A stretch of 64,000 bases of DNA from an uncultured Pelagibacteraceae bacterium (GTDB taxonomy: Bacteria; Pseudomonadota; Alphaproteobacteria; Pelagibacterales; Pelagibacteraceae), in assembly GCA_902560805.1 (NCBI GenBank), contig CACENW010000002.1:94501-158500 (forward strand). Reading direction: 5' to 3'. The translations under genes were made by a program, and so were the position numbers. This document shows, in pieces, positions 37,911 through 45,705 of this stretch. The number at the start of each line of letters is the position of its first letter. Within the stretch, counting starts at the first letter, position 1. The notes beneath the pieces were generated by a model. The model was given only the letters and a program-made list of their open reading frames with translations, was not told the origin of the DNA and ran no database searches.

Positions 37911-39137
37911 TTAAAGATTTTCTGACCATTTTTTTAAATTATCAACACCTTCTACAATCTTTGGTGCTAACTTTTTGATTATAACAAAATCAATACACTG
38001 ATCTTCATCAATACTATTCATAAATTTTTCTCCATCAAAATCAGTAAAGCTTAATCTTGCTAGCATTTTATTTTCATAAAATCCAAAATCAGATCCAGGT
38101 AATAATACAACACCTGTTTCTTTTAAAATATTTTCACACATTTCTGATGAATTTTTAAATTTAGAATTTAAAAATTCAGGCATTAAGTAGAAACCTCCGT
38201 GAGGTTTATTAATTAAAATTTTGTTTGATTTTAAATTTTGATAAACATAATTGCCAACAGCTTTTAGAATATTTTTAGATTTATTAATGTACTTACTATG
38301 ATTATTTTCATAAGCTTTGATTGCAGCATATTGAATAGGTGCACTTACTGCTGAAAAAGTTTCACTAGCTAAAACATTAATCATTTTTTTTATATCATTT
38401 AAACCCTCTGGAATAATGAAATACCCCAATCTCCAACCACCGGCTCCACACCACTTACTTAGACCAGTACTGATAATTGTTTTTTCAGGACAAAAGTTTG
38501 AAATAGACTTATAATTTTTTGTAAAAGTTAGTTCTGAATATATCTCGTCAGATAAAATTATAAGATTATATTTATTAGCAACATTAGAAATTTCCTCCAA
38601 ATTTTCACAGACTTGCCCTGAAGGATTATTTGGGGAATTTAAAAATAATAAATAATTTTTATTTTTATCTTTTGATATTACTTCCTCTATTTCTTGAGCT
38701 GTAGGGAACCAATTATTTTCTCTTTTTGTTTGTAATATTTGAATTTTGTTTCTTCCTAATATTGCTTGTGGCGCGTAAGAAACCCAACTAGGTGCAGGTA
38801 ATATAATTTCACCGTCAAATATTACATGAAGTAAAAACATCAACTCTTTAGAGCCTGGTCCTATGATGACATTTTCGGAATTATATTCATAATTTTTTTT
38901 TTTTGATGTGTATTTTGCAACAGACTGTCTTAGATCAGAAAGACCCTGCATGGGTAAATATTTGTTTTGATATGCATTATTTTTAAGCTCCTCTACAATA
39001 TCTTGTGGAACTTTAAAGGGAGATTGTCCAAAACCAAATTTAAATATTTTTTTTCCTTCATCCTCAAGTTTTTTTGAAGCTTCATTAATTGCTAGTGTAG
39101 AAGATGGTTTTAAATCTTTAACTATATTTTTTAACAT
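37911..39137 (-). CDS. Class I/II PLP-dependent aminotransferase
   Basis: A 408-residue fold-type I aminotransferase. The substrate/PLP region includes FGFGQSPFKVP near the start, the NSPNNPSGQV segment (about 167-176) and the catalytic Lys in STGLSKWCGAGGWRLGYF (about 226-243). It is closest in style to aspartate/aromatic or alanine-type aminotransferases; donor and acceptor cannot be fixed. The ATG directly abuts the aacS stop. The TAXI/TRAP genes follow 83 bp downstream on the same strand, suggesting a shared uptake-and-catabolism unit (inference). Confidence 0.88.
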   Translation of the reverse strand: MLKNIVKDLKPSSTLAINEASKKLEDEGKKIFKFGFGQSPFKVPQDIVEELKNNAYQNKYLPMQGLSDLRQSVAKYTSKKKNYEYNSENVIIGPGSKELMFLLHVIFDGEIILPAPSWVSYAPQAILGRNKIQILQTKRENNWFPTAQEIEEVISKDKNKNYLLFLNSPNNPSGQVCENLEEISNVANKYNLIILSDEIYSELTFTKNYKSISNFCPEKTIISTGLSKWCGAGGWRLGYFIIPEGLNDIKKMINVLASETFSAVSAPIQYAAIKAYENNHSKYINKSKNILKAVGNYVYQNLKSNKILINKPHGGFYLMPEFLNSKFKNSSEMCENILKETGVVLLPGSDFGFYENKMLARLSFTDFDGEKFMNSIDEDQCIDFVIIKKLAPKIVEGVDNLKKWSENL

Positions 39138-41099
39138 TTAGTAACTTAATTGTTTCAAATTTTTATATTGTTTTAAAACTTCTGGGTTTGCTAAAGCTTC
39201 TTTATTTTTAACAATGCTTCCTTCTATAGTGCTTTTAACTGCAAGCTCAACAATTTTACCACTTTTAGTTCTTGGAATATCCTTTACAACAATAACTTTA
39301 CTAGGGACATGTCGAGGTGATGCATTTGTTCTTATTTGAGTTTTAATTCTAGTAAGCAAAAGATCATTAAGTATGTAACCACTACTCATTACAACGAAAA
39401 GAATTATTCTTATGTCATTATTCCAAGATTGACCAACTACGAGTGCTTCTTTAACTTCTTTAAACTTTTCTACCTCTGAATATATTTCAGCAGTACCAAG
39501 CCTTACTCCTCCTGGATTAAGGGTAGTGTCAGATCTTCCATGTATAATAAAACCATTGGTATTTTTTCTTTCAGCGTAATCACCATGGTGCCAAGTATTT
39601 TTATATCTGTTGAAGTAAGCTTTTTTAAATTTTACATCATTTTTATCATTCCAAAATTTAAGCGGCATTGATGGAAATGGATTTTTACAAACAAGTTCAC
39701 CTTTTGAATTTTTTAAAGATTTGCCTCTATCATTAAATACATCAACGTCTAAACCTAAACCAGAATTCTGTATTTCACCAATATTAACGGACTGGTATAT
39801 ATTTCCTAAAACAAAACACGACACAATATCTGTACCTCCTGAAATAGATGAGAGGTGAACTTTCTTTTTAATATTTTTATAAACATATTTAAAACCTTCA
39901 CTTGATAAAGGAGAACCGGTTGAACAGATTGTTTTTAGTTTTTTAAGTTTATATTTAAATTTAAGATTAGGTTCTAATTTTCTTAGAGCATCAATATATT
40001 TAGCACTAATTCCAAATAGAGTAATTTTTTCTCTTTGTGCTATTTTTAAAAGTAAATCACTTGTTTTGTACATTGGAGAACCATCAAAAAGTACTATTGA
40101 TGCCTTTGAAGCTAATGAGCTAACTAACCAATTCCACATCATCCAACCACAAGTGGTAAAATAAAATACATTATCATTTTCTTTTATATTACAATGTAAT
40201 TGGTGTTCTTTCTTGTGCTGAAGAAGAACTCCTCCAGTTCTATGACAAATACACTTTGGTTTTCCAGTTGTTCCACTTGAATATAAAATTGCTAACTCAC
40301 TTTCAAAATCATACTTTTTGAAATTTATTTTTTCAGATTGATTTTGAATAATCTCACCCCATTTAATTAATTTTATTTTCTTATATTTGCTATGATTAAT
40401 GATATATTTTTTTCCAGGATAATTAACAATCACAACATTTCTAATTGATGGAATAGATTTTAAAATTTCAGATAATCTTTCTAATACATTAATTTTTTTC
40501 CCATTATAAAAATACTGATCTGTAATGAACAAAACTCTTGGATTGATTTGAGAAAATCTTTCAACAACACCTTTTATACCAAAATCAGGACTACATGATG
40601 ACCAGATACTTCCTATGGTGCTTGCTGCTATAAATGCTTCAACTGTTTCAATAGTATTGGGCATATAAGCTGCCACTCTATCTCCTTTTTTAATTTTGAT
40701 TTGTTTTAAAAACTTTACAATTTTGCCTGTATTTAAATTTAATTCTCTCCAAGATTTTTCTTCCCTAAAGCCATTTTCACTTATAAAAGTAATTGCCTTA
40801 TCATTATTATTTTTCGATAATAAATTTTCACCAAAATTTAACTTACTACCCGGTAAGAATAAATTTTTATGAAATATTTTTGATTTTTTAATTTTTTTTT
40901 TACTTTTCAATCCTTTAATTTCTGAAAATTCCCAAAAATAATTCCAAAACTCAGGTGAATTTTTAACAGTCCAATTTAACAAAGTTTTATAATTTAAATT
41001 AAATTTTTTTTTAATTTTTTTTGAAATAAGTTTCTCAAAAGCATAAAGATTTGAATTTTTTTTCTCTTTTAAAGATGCTTCCCAAAGTTTATTGGTCAT
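39138..41099 (-). CDS. aacS: Acetoacetyl-CoA synthetase
   Basis: Activates acetoacetate to acetoacetyl-CoA with ATP, through an acyl-adenylate. The 653-residue length and several blocks match acetoacetate-CoA ligases rather than acetyl-CoA synthetase: the N-terminal NSPEFWNYFWEFSEI, the P-loop-like LYSSGTTGKPKCI (about 271-283), the TTCGWMMWNWLVS segment, and FGISAKYIDALRK. The C-terminal catalytic Lys region ends in DIPRTKSGKIVELAVK. It is first in a minus-strand unit with an aminotransferase and a TRAP transporter. Confidence 0.9.
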   Translation of the reverse strand: MTNKLWEASLKEKKNSNLYAFEKLISKKIKKKFNLNYKTLLNWTVKNSPEFWNYFWEFSEIKGLKSKKKIKKSKIFHKNLFLPGSKLNFGENLLSKNNNDKAITFISENGFREEKSWRELNLNTGKIVKFLKQIKIKKGDRVAAYMPNTIETVEAFIAASTIGSIWSSCSPDFGIKGVVERFSQINPRVLFITDQYFYNGKKINVLERLSEILKSIPSIRNVVIVNYPGKKYIINHSKYKKIKLIKWGEIIQNQSEKINFKKYDFESELAILYSSGTTGKPKCICHRTGGVLLQHKKEHQLHCNIKENDNVFYFTTCGWMMWNWLVSSLASKASIVLFDGSPMYKTSDLLLKIAQREKITLFGISAKYIDALRKLEPNLKFKYKLKKLKTICSTGSPLSSEGFKYVYKNIKKKVHLSSISGGTDIVSCFVLGNIYQSVNIGEIQNSGLGLDVDVFNDRGKSLKNSKGELVCKNPFPSMPLKFWNDKNDVKFKKAYFNRYKNTWHHGDYAERKNTNGFIIHGRSDTTLNPGGVRLGTAEIYSEVEKFKEVKEALVVGQSWNNDIRIILFVVMSSGYILNDLLLTRIKTQIRTNASPRHVPSKVIVVKDIPRTKSGKIVELAVKSTIEGSIVKNKEALANPEVLKQYKNLKQLSY

Positions 41100-41273
41100 T
41101 TTTATTTTATTAAATTACTATTATAGAATTAATCCCAATTATGATATTCTCATTAATATTAATATAAAAATGAGAACTTTTTACCCTCCGATTCGGTCAT
41201 GTTTTAGTCTATTTTTGTTCTTTAGCACTAACAATATCTGGTAGGTAAAAAAAAATATACACCAAAGATAGAA
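41100..41273. other. 174-bp divergent intergenic region (aacS / helicase)
   Basis: It contains an inverted repeat, TTCTCATT (41147-41154) and AATGAGAA (41169-41176), with a 14-nt AT loop followed on the plus strand by CTTTTT, and then a short GC-richer patch (41183-41198). The repeat could be a weak hairpin or an operator. A 24-codon frame at 41170-41244 is present but has no support as a gene. No clear -10/-35 pair was identified. Confidence 0.35.
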
Positions 41274-43751
41274 ATGCCTAAAAATAAAATTACAGCTGTT
41301 CTTGGTCCAACAAACACAGGTAAAACTCATCTTGCAATTGACACAATGCTATCTTTTGACAGCGGAATGATTGGATTCCCTTTAAGATTATTAGCAAGAG
41401 AGGTTTACGACAAGGTAATAAAAAAAATAAGTATAGACAAAGTTGCTTTAATAACTGGTGAAGAAAAAATAATTCCTACAAACGCAAAATATTATTTATG
41501 CACAGTCGAATCAATGCCTATTGAAAAGCATTTAGAATTTGTGGGCATAGATGAAATTCAAATGTGTGCAGATCATGAAAGAGGTCACATATTCACAGAT
41601 AGACTATTAAATTTAAGAGGTGAAAAACTTACGATGTTAATGGGTTCTAGCACTATTAAAAACATCATATCTAAATTAAACGAGGATATAGAATTTATTA
41701 ATAGAGATAGATTGTCAAAACTCACCTATGCTGGACATAAAAAAATATCAAGAATAAATAGAAAAACTGCAATCATAGCTTTTTCAGCGGAAGAAGTTTA
41801 TGCAATAGCAGAATTAATAAGAAGACAAAAGGGTGGGGCAGCTATCGTTATGGGTTCATTAAGTCCTAAAACGAGAAATGCTCAAGTAGAGCTTTATCAA
41901 TCTGGAGATGTCGATTTTTTAGTAGCCACTGACGCTATTGGAATGGGAATAAATATGGATCTAGATTATGTATATTTTTCAAACCTTAAAAAATTTGATG
42001 GAAAAAAATTAAGAAAATTAAATTTATCTGAAATAGGTCAAATAGCAGGAAGAGCTGGAAGATATTTAAATGATGGTGGTTTTGGAATAACTGGTGATTG
42101 CAAAGAAATTTCTCCTGAAGAAGTAGAATTAATTGAAGGACATAAATTTGAAGGACTAAGAACTTTATACTGGAGAAATTCTGATCTTAATTTTAACAAC
42201 CCAAATTCACTAATTAAAAGTCTTGAAGAAAGACCTCAGATGGAATGGTTAAGAAAAGTTCATGAATGTGAGGATGAAAGAGCACTAAAATATTTTATAA
42301 AAGATGAAAAAAATAATCTAAAATTTAACGAAAGGACTCTTAAATTATTATGGGAATGTTGTCAGATACCTGATTTTGTTAAAAAAACCTACGGCAATCA
42401 TTATGAGGTGATCAGAAATGTTTTTAAATTTTTAAACAGCGAAAAAGGTCTAATTTCAGAAGATTACATGAGATTACAGCTCATGAAACTGGATAAATTA
42501 GACGGAAATGTAGATTCTTTATCAAATAGAATTGCAAATGTAAGAACTTGGTCTTATGTTTCAAATAAAAATAATTGGGTAGAAAATCAAAACTATTGGA
42601 TAGAAAAAACAAAATATTTAGAAGATAGACTTTCTGACAGACTTCATGAAGAACTTACCAAGACTTTTATCGACAAAAGAGCAAGTATACTTGCAAGAGG
42701 TTTAAAACAAGACATGGAATTCAAAACTGAAATATTACAGAACAATGACGTTAAAATAGATGATCAGTTTATTGGTAAGATCAAAGGTTTGAAATTAGAA
42801 TTAGATTTAAAAAAAGGCTCTCTGGAAACTGATATCAAGTCATTAAAAAAAGCTGCTAGACAATCAATTGGACCTGAGTTTGATAAAAGAATTCAATCAA
42901 TTATAGACACAGGATTAATAGATTTGAAGGAAGATTTTAAAATATATTGGAATGAATTTCCAATTGCTAGGCTGTTACCAGGAAATGATTATTTAAGTCC
43001 TAATTTTACTTTAGTTGTTGATGACATTATTGAAGAAAATCCAAAACAAAAACTAAATGAATTTATTCAAAAATGGCTAAACTCAAAAATAAGTAATGTC
43101 TTGAAAAGTTTAATCGATTTAAAAAACATTAAAGAAGAAAAATCATCAATTAAGGCTTTGGCGTATCAGCTTTATGAAAATAATGGTGTTTTAAAAAGAG
43201 AACAAGTTTCCAATTATTTAAAAAATCTTGAACAAATAGATAGAAAAGTACTAAGAGAATTGGGTGTGAAATTTGGAAGATACCATGTATTCCTTTATCA
43301 ACTTATAAAACCAGATGCTGTATCTTTAAGAACCTTATTGTGGAAAAATTTTCATCAAAAATTCTATAATTTAAAACCACCAACTTTTGGATTAAATTTT
43401 TTAGAGGATAAAGATTCTCAAAATAAAAACTTTATGCTTCTCTGCGGATTTGAAAAATTTGATAATCTTTTTGTTAGAATAGATATTCTTGAAAGACTCT
43501 TTGTACAAATAATTAATGCTACCTCAAAAGAAAATAGTGAGATAAAAATGATACCTGAAATGTTAAATCTTTTAGGATGCAGCAAAGAGAACTTTAAAAA
43601 ATTATTACAAAAAATGGGTTATAAAACTTATGAGAAAGAACAAGACATGTTTTTTAGATATAATCCTGTTAAAAAGTTTAAAAAGACGGAGAACAAAAAA
43701 GTTTCAAATGAAAATCCATTTAAAGTTCTTAAAAATCTCAAATTAGGTTAA
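41274..43751 (+). CDS. SUV3-like DEAD/DExH RNA helicase
   Basis: An 825-residue superfamily 2 helicase of the SUV3 (SUPV3L1) type, the family whose mitochondrial member unwinds RNA for the degradosome. Walker A GPTNTGKTHLA is at 11-21, the DExH-box equivalent is DEIQM near 92, motif III is MGSSTI, and motifs V/VI are ATDAIGMGINMDLDYV and QIAGRAGRYL (about 221-265). The long C-terminal half is all-helical in appearance. Neighbours downstream are a TerB-like protein, 7Fe ferredoxin and CarD, a grouping seen in alphaproteobacteria. Its bacterial RNA substrates are unknown. Confidence 0.88.
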   Translation: MPKNKITAVLGPTNTGKTHLAIDTMLSFDSGMIGFPLRLLAREVYDKVIKKISIDKVALITGEEKIIPTNAKYYLCTVESMPIEKHLEFVGIDEIQMCADHERGHIFTDRLLNLRGEKLTMLMGSSTIKNIISKLNEDIEFINRDRLSKLTYAGHKKISRINRKTAIIAFSAEEVYAIAELIRRQKGGAAIVMGSLSPKTRNAQVELYQSGDVDFLVATDAIGMGINMDLDYVYFSNLKKFDGKKLRKLNLSEIGQIAGRAGRYLNDGGFGITGDCKEISPEEVELIEGHKFEGLRTLYWRNSDLNFNNPNSLIKSLEERPQMEWLRKVHECEDERALKYFIKDEKNNLKFNERTLKLLWECCQIPDFVKKTYGNHYEVIRNVFKFLNSEKGLISEDYMRLQLMKLDKLDGNVDSLSNRIANVRTWSYVSNKNNWVENQNYWIEKTKYLEDRLSDRLHEELTKTFIDKRASILARGLKQDMEFKTEILQNNDVKIDDQFIGKIKGLKLELDLKKGSLETDIKSLKKAARQSIGPEFDKRIQSIIDTGLIDLKEDFKIYWNEFPIARLLPGNDYLSPNFTLVVDDIIEENPKQKLNEFIQKWLNSKISNVLKSLIDLKNIKEEKSSIKALAYQLYENNGVLKREQVSNYLKNLEQIDRKVLRELGVKFGRYHVFLYQLIKPDAVSLRTLLWKNFHQKFYNLKPPTFGLNFLEDKDSQNKNFMLLCGFEKFDNLFVRIDILERLFVQIINATSKENSEIKMIPEMLNLLGCSKENFKKLLQKMGYKTYEKEQDMFFRYNPVKKFKKTENKKVSNENPFKVLKNLKLG

Positions 43752-43755
43752 TTTT

Positions 43756-44172
43756 ATGTTTTTTAAAAAGACAGATAAAAAGGAAGAGAATAATTTTATA
43801 GTAAAAGTTTGTGCTTTATTGATCCATGCTGCAAAAATAGATGAAAGTTATACTGACAAAGAAGAGGAAATAATTAAAAAAACACTTCTGGAGCTGGGCC
43901 TAGAAAATGAAAAAATCATAAAAACTATCCAAGATGCAAAAATTATTGAGGAAAATTCAAACCAAATTTTAGACTTCACAAGGGAAATTAAAAATTTACC
44001 TGAAAAAGATAAAATTAAAATAGTAGAAGCTCTTTGGTCAATTATTTACTCTAATGAAAATGCTGACATGTATGAAACAAATCTCATGAGAAGATTAGCG
44101 GGACTTTTATACATTGACAGTAAAACTATGGGAGATATTAAGCATAAAATAAAAGGGGCAAGTAAAGAGTGA
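43756..44172 (+). CDS. TerB-like all-helical protein
   Basis: A 138-residue protein with the TerB/DjlA-N pattern: helices with acidic loops carrying [12 protein letters not shown] (about 33-44) and the conserved [15 protein letters not shown] repeat-like stretch (about 93-107), which may bind metal ions. TerB-like modules appear in stress proteins; no tellurite genes accompany it. It begins 4 bp after the helicase stop and overlaps the ferredoxin GTG by 4 nt, so it is part of the helicase-ferredoxin-CarD unit. Precise function is unknown. Confidence 0.7.
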   Translation: MFFKKTDKKEENNFIVKVCALLIHAAKIDESYTDKEEEIIKKTLLELGLENEKIIKTIQDAKIIEENSNQILDFTREIKNLPEKDKIKIVEALWSIIYSNENADMYETNLMRRLAGLLYIDSKTMGDIKHKIKGASKE

Positions 44173-44495
44173 CTTATATTGTAAACGATAATTGTATTAA
44201 GTGTAAACTTACTGATTGTGTAGACGTTTGTCCGGTTGATTGTTTTTATGAAGGTAAAAATATGCTTGTAATTAAACCGGATGAGTGTATAGATTGTGGC
44301 GTTTGTGAGCCGGAGTGCCCCGTTGATGCTATAAAAGCAGATACTGAACCTGGAAGCGAAAAATGGTTGGAGATCAATAAAAAGTATTCAGAAATCTGGC
44401 CAAACATAAGTGAAAAAAAAGATCCCCCTGCGGATCACGAAAAATTTAAAAATGAGCAAAATAAGTACGAAAAGTATTTTAAAGAAAATCTTTAA
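44169..44495 (+). CDS. fdxA: 7Fe ferredoxin FdxA
   Basis: A 108-residue [3Fe-4S][4Fe-4S] ferredoxin. Cys ligands are visible in [18 protein letters not shown] (about 9-26) and [16 protein letters not shown] (about 40-55), the AvFdI-like arrangement. The C-terminal helical extension ([18 protein letters not shown]) is typical of this alphaproteobacterial subgroup. The start codon is GTG at 44169, overlapping the TerB-like stop as GTGA. Its 3' end overlaps carD by 44 nt in another frame. Redox partner unknown. Confidence 0.93.
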   Translation: MTYIVNDNCIKCKLTDCVDVCPVDCFYEGKNMLVIKPDECIDCGVCEPECPVDAIKADTEPGSEKWLEINKKYSEIWPNISEKKDPPADHEKFKNEQNKYEKYFKENL

Positions 44496-45348
44496 AGGCA
44501 AATCAGACAAAGAAATGAAAAAAAAAGTTAAAAAGAAAAAAGTAACTAAAGTCAAAAAAGTTGTAGTAAAAAAAACCAAAAAAGTTGTAGTAAAAAAAAC
44601 CAAAAAAGTTTCAAAAAAAATTCCAAATAAATCACCTAAAATAAAAAAAGTTCCAAAAACTACTGAAACATCAGATGAACCAAAAGTAGATAATTTAAGA
44701 ATATCAAAAACTAACGAAGTAAAACCTGAGATAAAAAAAGTTAAAAAACAAGAAACTGAAAAAAGAGAATTTAAAATTAAAGATTATGTTGTTTATCCAA
44801 AACATGGCGTTGGTCAAATTACAGAATTTAAAAAAATAAATATCGGAGGTATTGATGTTGAAACATACATTATTAAATTTGAAAAGGATAAAGCTAATGG
44901 TATGGTACCCGTTAACAAACAGTCTCACCTAAGACCTTTAGCAACAATTAATCAAGTAAACAAATGCATTTCTATATTAAAAAGTAAACCAAAAATCAAA
45001 AGATCAATGTGGAGTAGAAGAGCACAAGAATATGAAGCAAAAATTTCATCAGGTAAAATTTATGAATTAGCTGAAGTTGTTAGAGATCTAAACAAAGGGG
45101 ATGATCTTATGGTTGATCAATCTTATAGTGAAAGACAACTTTTTGAAAAAGCTTATGAAAGAATGCAGTCAGAATTTCAGATAATTTTAAATTTATCACT
45201 AGAAGACACTCAAAAAAAATTAGATAAAGCATTGAAGAGAAATGTTGGTGGACAAACACAAGCGATTAGCGCTAATCCTAAAACTCCAACTGCTGATTTA
45301 CCTGTCGAAGAACCTATTTCTGAAACTGATGAACCTTTAGACGAATAA
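44452..45348 (+). CDS. carD: CarD-family transcription factor with Lys-rich N-terminal extension
   Basis: A 298-residue CarD/CdnL regulator that binds RNA polymerase beta and stabilises open promoter complexes. The RNAP-interaction domain starts near residue 105 ([17 protein letters not shown]) and the helical DNA-interacting part follows ([28 protein letters not shown]). Residues 1-100 are a Lys/Val-rich, histone-tail-like extension not found in typical 160-190 residue CarD proteins, and it includes a 24-nt direct repeat. I choose ATG 44452 over an in-frame GTG at 44410; either way the gene overlaps fdxA. A bidirectional terminator follows the stop codon. Confidence 0.9.
   Translation: MSKISTKSILKKIFKGKSDKEMKKKVKKKKVTKVKKVVVKKTKKVVVKKTKKVSKKIPNKSPKIKKVPKTTETSDEPKVDNLRISKTNEVKPEIKKVKKQETEKREFKIKDYVVYPKHGVGQITEFKKINIGGIDVETYIIKFEKDKANGMVPVNKQSHLRPLATINQVNKCISILKSKPKIKRSMWSRRAQEYEAKISSGKIYELAEVVRDLNKGDDLMVDQSYSERQLFEKAYERMQSEFQIILNLSLEDTQKKLDKALKRNVGGQTQAISANPKTPTADLPVEEPISETDEPLDE
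44553..44600 (+). repeat. 24-bp tandem repeat in the carD N-terminal coding region
   Basis: Two perfect adjacent copies of a 24-nt unit (44553-44576 and 44577-44600) plus a partial third encode the Lys/Val/Thr octad KKVVVKKT in tandem. The unit is a multiple of three, so copy-number changes keep the frame. Confidence 0.9.
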
Positions 45349-45390
45349 AAAAAACGCCTCTCACACAAAAAGTTATGAGAAGCGTTTTTT
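45349..45390. terminator. Bidirectional intrinsic terminator (carD / Lys-Ala-rich gene)
   Basis: The arms AAAAAACGCCTCTC (45349-45362) and GAGAAGCGTTTTTT (45377-45390) pair with a single C-A mismatch around a 14-nt loop, giving flanking A and T runs on both sides. It starts 1 nt after the carD stop and ends 18 bp before the stop of the convergent small gene, so it can terminate both. It is the clearest terminator in the window. Confidence 0.9.
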
Positions 45391-45408
45391 GTAAAGAATA
45401 CTAAGTTA

Positions 45409-45507
45409 TTATTTTCTTCTTTTCTTAGCCTTTTTAGCTTTTTTCTTAGCTTTTTTCTTAGCTTTTTTCTTAGTTTTCTTTGCCGCTTTTTTTCTTTTCT
45501 TAGGCAT
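45409..45507 (-). CDS. 32-residue Lys/Ala-rich histone-tail-like protein
   Basis: Starting at ATG 45507, the frame encodes 32 residues made almost only of Lys, Ala and Arg, with one Thr and one Pro (begins MPKKRKKAAKK, has three KKKA repeats, ends KKRRK, TAA at 45409-45411). It resembles the tail of histone H1 or alanine/lysine-rich nucleoid proteins and would bind nucleic acid through charge. Support for a real gene: a strong AAGGGAG Shine-Dalgarno sequence 6 nt before the ATG, its own 198-bp upstream region with a perfect inverted repeat, and a terminator just past its stop. Simple-sequence coding could be coincidental, but the signals agree. Neighbouring carD has a similar Lys-rich arm. 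Confidence 0.7.
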   Translation of the reverse strand: MPKKRKKAAKKTKKKAKKKAKKKAKKAKKRRK

Positions 45508-45513
45508 CTTTAG

Positions 45514-45520
45514 CTCCCTT
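45514..45520 (-). promoter_or_regulatory. Shine-Dalgarno of the Lys/Ala-rich gene
   Basis: AAGGGAG on the minus strand, 6 nt before ATG 45507. It is close to the consensus anti-16S sequence and is a main reason to accept the 32-residue gene. Confidence 0.7.
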
Positions 45521-45528
45521 TTTAGTTT

Positions 45529-45549
45529 AACGAATCAAATTGATTCGTT
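45529..45549. repeat. Perfect 10-bp inverted repeat upstream of the Lys/Ala-rich gene
   Basis: AACGAATCAA (45529-45538) and TTGATTCGTT (45540-45549) are perfect reverse complements around a single A. The site lies 22 bp upstream of ATG 45507. It could be an operator for a dimeric regulator or a leader hairpin. The rest of the region to 45705 is AT-only sequence with poly-T and poly-A tracts and shows nothing else I can name. Confidence 0.75.
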
Positions 45550-45705
45550 GTTAAGTTATTTTTATTTTTTTATACAACTTATGTCAAATCATTAATTAAA
45601 AGCGAATTTTAAAAAAATTATTTTTTATTTTTTATTTTTATAAAAAAATTTTTTATTAATTTAGTTAATGTTTATGCGGTAAATAAACTATTAATTTAAA
45701 AAAAT

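Noticed and set aside
41170-41244. 24-codon frame upstream of the helicase
   Set aside because: No Shine-Dalgarno sequence, no recognisable motif, and its start lies in the inverted repeat; more likely chance than a leader peptide.
44553-44600. CRISPR-like repeat
   Set aside because: Only two adjacent copies without spacers, inside a coding frame; it is a coding tandem repeat.
45411-45500. Reading the Lys/Ala-rich DNA as mere low-complexity repeat
   Set aside because: The Shine-Dalgarno sequence, ATG, stop and flanking terminator are in register, so a gene is the better reading, though not certain.
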